Source: Streptomyces sp. AW19M42 (GTDB lineage: Bacteria > Actinomycetota > Actinomycetes > Streptomycetales > Streptomycetaceae). From it: a stretch of DNA of 38,447 bases. The DNA is taken from contig CBRG010000192.1 in assembly GCA_000470535.1 (NCBI GenBank), positions 1-38,447 on the forward strand, written 5' to 3'. Below the pieces are notes generated by a model. It had not been told where the DNA came from. It made no database searches and worked only from the letters and a program-made list of their open reading frames with translations. The position numbers were made by a program, and so were the translations under genes. Positions 22,961-38,447 of this stretch are shown in pieces. The stretch's first letter is position 1; every line of letters starts with the position of its first letter.

Positions 22961-23891
22961 GGTGTGCTCCTCCAGAAACCCGTCATCTGCTCGGACAACA
23001 CCTCCTGCCAGACAACACCTTCGAGTGCACTCGAAGCCAAGTGGTTCGGCCCGTGGCGGCCGCGGGAAACGCCGAAATCGCCTCCGCCCCGGCCGGCAGC
23101 TCCTGCTCGCCCTTGCGCTGTAGTCGCTGAGAAATTCGCGTGGCCAACAGGGAAGGCGCCACGTCTGCGTTCCCTCGGCAGAGCGGGCGGGGCAGGCGAC
23201 CGGAGCCGGACCACGCACGGCGGGTCCTGCACAGTTCGGTGCTCCGCCGTTCCACCGCGGCGAGTGCTGCGACGGCGACGTTGGTCTCCTCGGCCCGTGC
23301 CTCTGTGGGGCCGAGAACTTCTCCAGCGAACTGGCGCGGCTGGCACGGCCGGTCTCACGCCGTGCGACGGGTTCCCTGCCTCTGATTGGCTGGGCGGGAC
23401 GGGGCGCAGGCGGCGCGCGTACCCGGCGCACGGGAGCGCGGTGTGATCTGGGTGTGTCAGAACGTCAGCGGGCGTACGCCGGCGGATATCCAAATTGGAA
23501 CGGGTCATTTTAGCGATATTCGCACAATAGGGACATGGGATGGCTGAATGTCTCTGCTGTGGCCCGGCTGGCATATGTCTCGGGCGCGTCTCGGTCGTTG
23601 TAGGCGCATTGGGTACTTGTGGGCAATGGGCTGAATTTGCAACTTCCGCCGTCGAGGGTCCTCTATTGTGATTGGCGTGAGCGAGCCAAGTCGGGGGAGT
23701 CCGGCTCGGTCATCGGTGTAACGTCGGTATCCCGAGGCGTAACGAATCTTCGCCCGTGTGGTCGAGATATCGCACCGTGAGGGGACGGGCGGTTCGACGG
23801 GTCGGGTCCCTGCGGATATCGATCTGCGGCGCGCCCGGAAAAGACTGATGAACATGTCGTGGGAAGTGCGAGAACAAGTGGGGGGACGGTC
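22961..23891. other. Gene-poor stretch between the SDR and mbtH
   Basis: About 930 bases with no convincing gene. The open frames here are Arg/Pro-rich on both strands and carry no family motifs. The right-hand 400 bases (from about 23480) are clearly less GC-rich and would hold the promoter and leader of mbtH; no -35/-10 pair stands out strongly. It may include ancient remnants that can no longer be recognised. Confidence 0.5.
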
Positions 23892-24110
23892 GTGGCCAAT
23901 CCTTTCGATGACGAGTCGGGGCGGTTCGTGACGTTGGTGAATGGCGAGGGGCAGTACTCGCTGTGGCCGGCGCACATCGAAATCCCGGGTGGCTGGAACG
24001 TGGGCGGCCCGGAGGGATCGCGTCAGGAGTGTCTGGACGCGATCGAGGCCGGGTGGACCGATATGCGGCCCACCAGCCTGGTGCGGATGATGGAGGCCGA
24101 CGCCGGATAG
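23892..24110 (+). CDS. mbtH: MbtH-like protein, NRPS adenylation-domain partner
   Basis: A 72-residue protein carrying the full MbtH signature: NGEGQYSLWPAHIEIPGGW (residues 17-35), CLDAIEAGWTDMRPTSL (47-63), with the three Trp residues 25, 35 and 55 that clasp the A domain. MbtH proteins bind and activate NRPS adenylation domains and often make them soluble. The GTG at 23892 has GGGGGA 6-7 bases ahead; the open extension upstream to 23859 adds nothing of the family. It is co-oriented with the NRPS gene, 400 bases further on, and is the likely helper of its A domains. Confidence 0.93.
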   Translation: MANPFDDESGRFVTLVNGEGQYSLWPAHIEIPGGWNVGGPEGSRQECLDAIEAGWTDMRPTSLVRMMEADAG

Positions 24111-24169
24111 CGGGCGTCCGAACTCGCGGTGCTGCCGTGGACCGCCACCAAAGCGGACATGTTCCGGCG

Positions 24170-24221
24170 CTCCAGTCTGATCGCCTTCGCTCGCAATCGA
24201 GCAGAATCGATCAAACTGGAG
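24170..24221 (+). promoter_or_regulatory. Long stem-loop in the mbtH-NRPS interval (terminator or attenuator)
   Basis: CTCCAGTCTGATCG (24170-24183) pairs with CGATCAAACTGGAG (24208-24221) with a single mismatch, and the inside holds a perfect 5-bp hairpin GCTCG-CAAT-CGAGC (24189-24202). No U-tract follows. It starts 60 bases after the mbtH stop and 290 bases before the NRPS start; the rest of the interval 24111-24510 has no gene. It could end mbtH transcription, protect the NRPS mRNA, or be a protein-binding dyad. Confidence 0.6.
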
Positions 24222-27200
24222 CGAAAATCGTTCACGCATAGCCCATGAGTGATCATGTTGCCTTCATTTGGCTTTCGTGAATCATTGGTGGACTGTCTCG
24301 CGGCTCATCCTTGATGCGTGAAGTCAGTGGATTGCCTGTCGATCTCCCGGGTCGGCAGGAGCTCCACCAGTGCCCGACGTCATGGGTGCGGCGACGTTTT
24401 TCTGTGATTTCATCAGCCCGCGGTCGGCTAAGGGCGATGCGCCAGCGCAGGCGGTTTCGTCGCGCCTTCTTCGTCCCCCGCGAAAACTCTCCCCAAAGGT
24501 GTGATCCGGCATGCGCGAAAACAACTCCGACTCCTCAGGCCCTGTTCCCGAAGATTCGCTCGGGATGACCATGGCTCAACAAGGTGTCTGGTACGGGCAA
24601 CTGGTCGATCCACAGAGCCCGAAATACAATATCGGGGAGTGCATCGAGGTTCGGGGCGGCCTCGACGAGGCGTTATTCGCCGCCGCGCTCGACCGGGCTG
24701 TCGCACTGTGCGACAGCCTCAACACCGTGTTCGTCACAGAGGACGGCGCGGTCCGCCAGCGTGTCGTCCGCCGCTCCCCGGACGGGACCAGCCGGCTCCG
24801 CCGGGTCGACCTGTCCGACGCCGACGATCCCATCGGCGCGGTCGAACGCTACCTGGCCGACGACATGGCCGCCGTCGACACGATCGAGGCCCCGTCCCAC
24901 CACTTCGCTCTGCTCCGCATCAGCGACCGGCTGCACTACTGGTACGTCAGGTTCCACCACATAGCCGTCGACGGCCTCGGCGGCTCCGTTTTCACCCGCA
25001 CCGTGGCCGACCTCTACGGGCGCGCGGCGCGAGGCGAGAACCTCGCCACAGCCGAGGTGCCCGCCGCATCCCTGCGCGATCTCGTCGCCGACGAGGCGGC
25101 CTACCGGGACTCGGACCGCTACGAGGCCGACCGTGCCTACTGGACCGGCCGTTTCGCAGACCTGGCCACCGATCGTGCCGCATCGGACACACCCGGCACC
25201 GCTGACACGCACGGACCGGGCGACAGAGCGGACGCGCACGCCGGCCGGGCGCTCATCCGCCGGCGCACCGACGCGCCGACGCCGGCCACCCTCGACGCGC
25301 CCGAGGTTCGGCTGCACACCGGTGAGACGCTGCCCGTCGCCGTCCTCGACCGCCTCCGCACGATCGCCTCCGCCAACCGCACCACCTGGAGCGCCGTCCT
25401 CGTGAGCGCGGTCGCCGCCTACGTCGGCCGGGCCACCGGAACACAGGACGTCACCGTGGGCCTTGCCTCCAACGGCCGTCACGGCGGACTCCGCCACATC
25501 GTCGGCATGACCTCCAACATCCTGCCGCTGCGCCTCACCGTCACCCCCGAGATGACGGTCGGCTCTCTCGTGCGAGCCGTCGCGGCCGAGATGCGCGGCG
25601 CCCTCCGGCACCGCCGGTTCTCCCGCGAACAGCTGGCGCGTGAGCTGAACATGGCCGACGGCGCGTCCCGTCTCGCCGGTGTCGTCGTCAACATCATGGG
25701 CTACGACTACGACGTGGACTTCGCCGGCAGCCCCGGCGCCTCCCGCGTGCTGTCCGTCGGACCGGCCGACGACGTGTCCTTCTTCGTCTCGGAACGGGCC
25801 GATGACAAAGGACCGTTGATCGGATTCGACGCCAGCCCGGAGCTCTACAGGCCCGAGGACCTGAGGCTGCTCCAGCAGTCCGTCGTCTCCTTCCTGTCCG
25901 CCCTCGCAGACGCGGGCCACGACCTCCCCCTGCGCGACCTGCCGTTCCTTGACGAGACCGCCGCCGAGGCCCTCCACGCACAGGGGCGGGGTGCCGCCAT
26001 GCCGGCGGAGACCGTGGCATCGAGCCTGCCGGAGGCGTTCGGCGCGCAGGCACGCCGGACGCCCGACGCCCCGGCCGTGGTGGACGGCGCCGTCACGCTC
26101 TCGTACCGGCAGCTGGCCGGAGCGGCGGAGGACCTCGCGGGTGCCCTGACCGGCTGGGGCATCGGTGCCGAGGACGGCGTCGGCGTGGTCATGGGCCGCT
26201 CGGCGGCCGTGCTGTCCGCCACGCTCGGCGCGGCCCGCGCCGGAGCGGCGTACGTACCGATGGACGCGGCCTGGCCCGGCGAACGGCTCGACCGCGTCAG
26301 GGAAGCGGCCCGCGTACGCGCCCTGGTGGCCGACGAGGCGACCGCCCGGCAGCCCTGGGTACGGGAGCAGACGGCCGCCGGTCTGCCCCTGATCGTCCTC
26401 GACGCGCTCGGCGGTGTCCGCCGTGGCGCTCCGCCTCGGCCGGGACCGCTGCCGCGCATGATCCGCGGTGACCGGCTCGCCTACGTGATGTTCACTTCCG
26501 GGTCCACCGGACTCCCCAAGGGCGTCGGCGTCACCCACGCCGACGTCCTGGCGCTGGCCGCCGACAGCACCTGGACGGGCGGCGTGTGCGACGCGGTGCT
26601 GATGCACTCGGCGTACGTCTTCGACGCCTCCACCTTCGAGATCTCGGCGCCGCTCCTCAACGGCGGCCGCGTGGTCGTCGCGCCCGCCGGAGTCCTGGAG
26701 GCACGGGTCCTCCACGACACGGTCGAGCGGCACGGCGTCACCGCGCTGTTCCTGACGACGGCCCTGTTCAACGTGATGGCCGAGGCGGACCCGGCCGCGT
26801 TCGCCGGGCTCCGCATGGTCGCCGTCGGCGGTGAGGCGGCGACGCCGGACCTGATGCAGCGGGTGGCCGCCGCGACGCCCGGCACACGGGTCCTGCACGT
26901 CTACGGCCCCACGGAGACCACGACCTTCGCCACCCGCCATCCGGTCGTCCCCGGCACCGCGGGCGTGCCGCCCATCGGCCGGGCCCTCGACGGGGTGAGC
27001 CTGTACGTCCTGGACGACACCCTCGCCATGGTGCCGCCCGGCGTTGTGGGGGAGTTGTACGTCGGCGGCCACGGCGTCGCCCGGGGCTACCAGGGCAACC
27101 CCGCACTGACGGCCACCCGGTTCGTCGCCGACCCGCACGACGCGACGGGCCGCCGGATGTACCGCACGGGGGACCTCGTGCGCTGGACCGCGCACGGCGA

Positions 27201-27641
27201 CATCGAGTACGCCGGGCGCGCGGACGGCCAGATCAAACTCCGCGGGTTCCGCATCGAGCCGGCCGAGACCGAGAACGTCCTGCTTGCCGCCCCGGACGTA
27301 CGCGGCGCCTGCGTCGTGGTCCGTGAGGACATACCCGGCGACCGCCGGCTCGTCGCCTATGTCGTGCCCGCCCCCGGTGCCCGGCTCGACGAATCCGCCC
27401 TGACCCGCCGGGCCGGACGCGCCCTGCCCGCGTACATGGTGCCCTCGGCGTTCGTGACACTGGACGCACTGCCCCTGAACCCCAACGGCAAGGTCGACCG
27501 CCGCGCTCTGCCCGCACCCCGGGCGGTCACATCCGGGGGCCGCGCCCCGCGGACCCCCTACGAGGAGGTCCTTGCCGGTCTCTTCGCCGACGCCCTCGGC
27601 GTGTCCGCGGTCGGTGTCGACGACAACTTCTTCTCCCTGGC

Positions 27642-38447
<10,806 letters not shown>

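Noticed and set aside
22961..23480. Several open frames of 80-160 codons on both strands
   Set aside because: No motif, composition dominated by Arg/Pro/Ala, and no consistent ribosome sites.
23480..23891. Possible promoter TTGGAA around 23495 for mbtH
   Set aside because: No -10 box at an acceptable spacing; kept only as part of the gene-poor stretch.
24258..24285. Possible NRPS promoter TTGCCT - 16 - AATCAT
   Set aside because: Weak match to both boxes and not distinguishable from background in this AT-richer leader.

Overview
The window looks like a piece of a Streptomyces chromosome (or a close actinomycete): very high GC, GTG and TTG starts, Shine-Dalgarno sites of the AGGAG type, DUF574-type methyltransferase, DUF1905 and MbtH genes, and a large modular NRPS. 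No tRNA, rRNA, CRISPR array or intact transposase was seen. Functional calls rest on reading motifs by eye; no database search was run.

Region 1 (1-6528). A compact minus-strand operon reads yhfZ-yhfY-yhfU-yhfT-php-yhfS (the last runs off base 1). It is a Streptomyces version of the little-understood E. coli yhf cluster: regulator, PRD protein, small DUF2620 protein, membrane protein, phosphotriesterase-like metallohydrolase and PLP enzyme. A 22-bp palindrome lies in front of yhfZ and its left half recurs in front of yhfY, so it is a good candidate YhfZ operator. A 14-TM MFS exporter gene diverges from yhfZ.

Region 2 (6525-12653). A mixed stretch of small metabolic genes (DUF1905, SAM methyltransferase, PfkB sugar kinase, dienelactone hydrolase, DUF574 methyltransferase) interleaved with wreckage: an SDR pseudogene, a PNPOx-like flavoprotein pseudogene, an alpha/beta-hydrolase pseudogene and the tail of a beta-helix protein.

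Region 3 (12746-21380). A sugar-catabolism neighbourhood: ThuA-like protein, Gfo/Idh/MocA oxidoreductase, a GH38 alpha-mannosidase gene that has lost its whole catalytic domain, a scrap of a second GH38 gene, a ROK-family regulator, two aldo/keto reductases and an SRPBCC protein whose frame has lost its normal stop. A histidine-phosphatase remnant follows. The mannosidase step appears dead, so the pathway is decaying or is completed elsewhere.

Region 4 (21512-23891). An FKBP-type prolyl isomerase and an SDR on the minus strand, then about 930 bases without a recognisable gene.

Region 5 (23892-38447). An NRPS locus: mbtH, a 400-base leader holding a long stem-loop, then an NRPS of at least four modules, C-A-T / C-A-T / C-A-T / C-A-T-E, running off the window. 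The pocket codes alternate X-Y-X-Y (modules 1 and 3 alike; 2 and 4 identical). The first C domain has no upstream loading module, so the chain probably starts with an acyl or aryl group given in trans. The carrier-protein core of module 1 has lost about 7 bases, which removes the GGHS motif and shifts the frame; unless this is a sequence error, the assembly line is broken at its first module.
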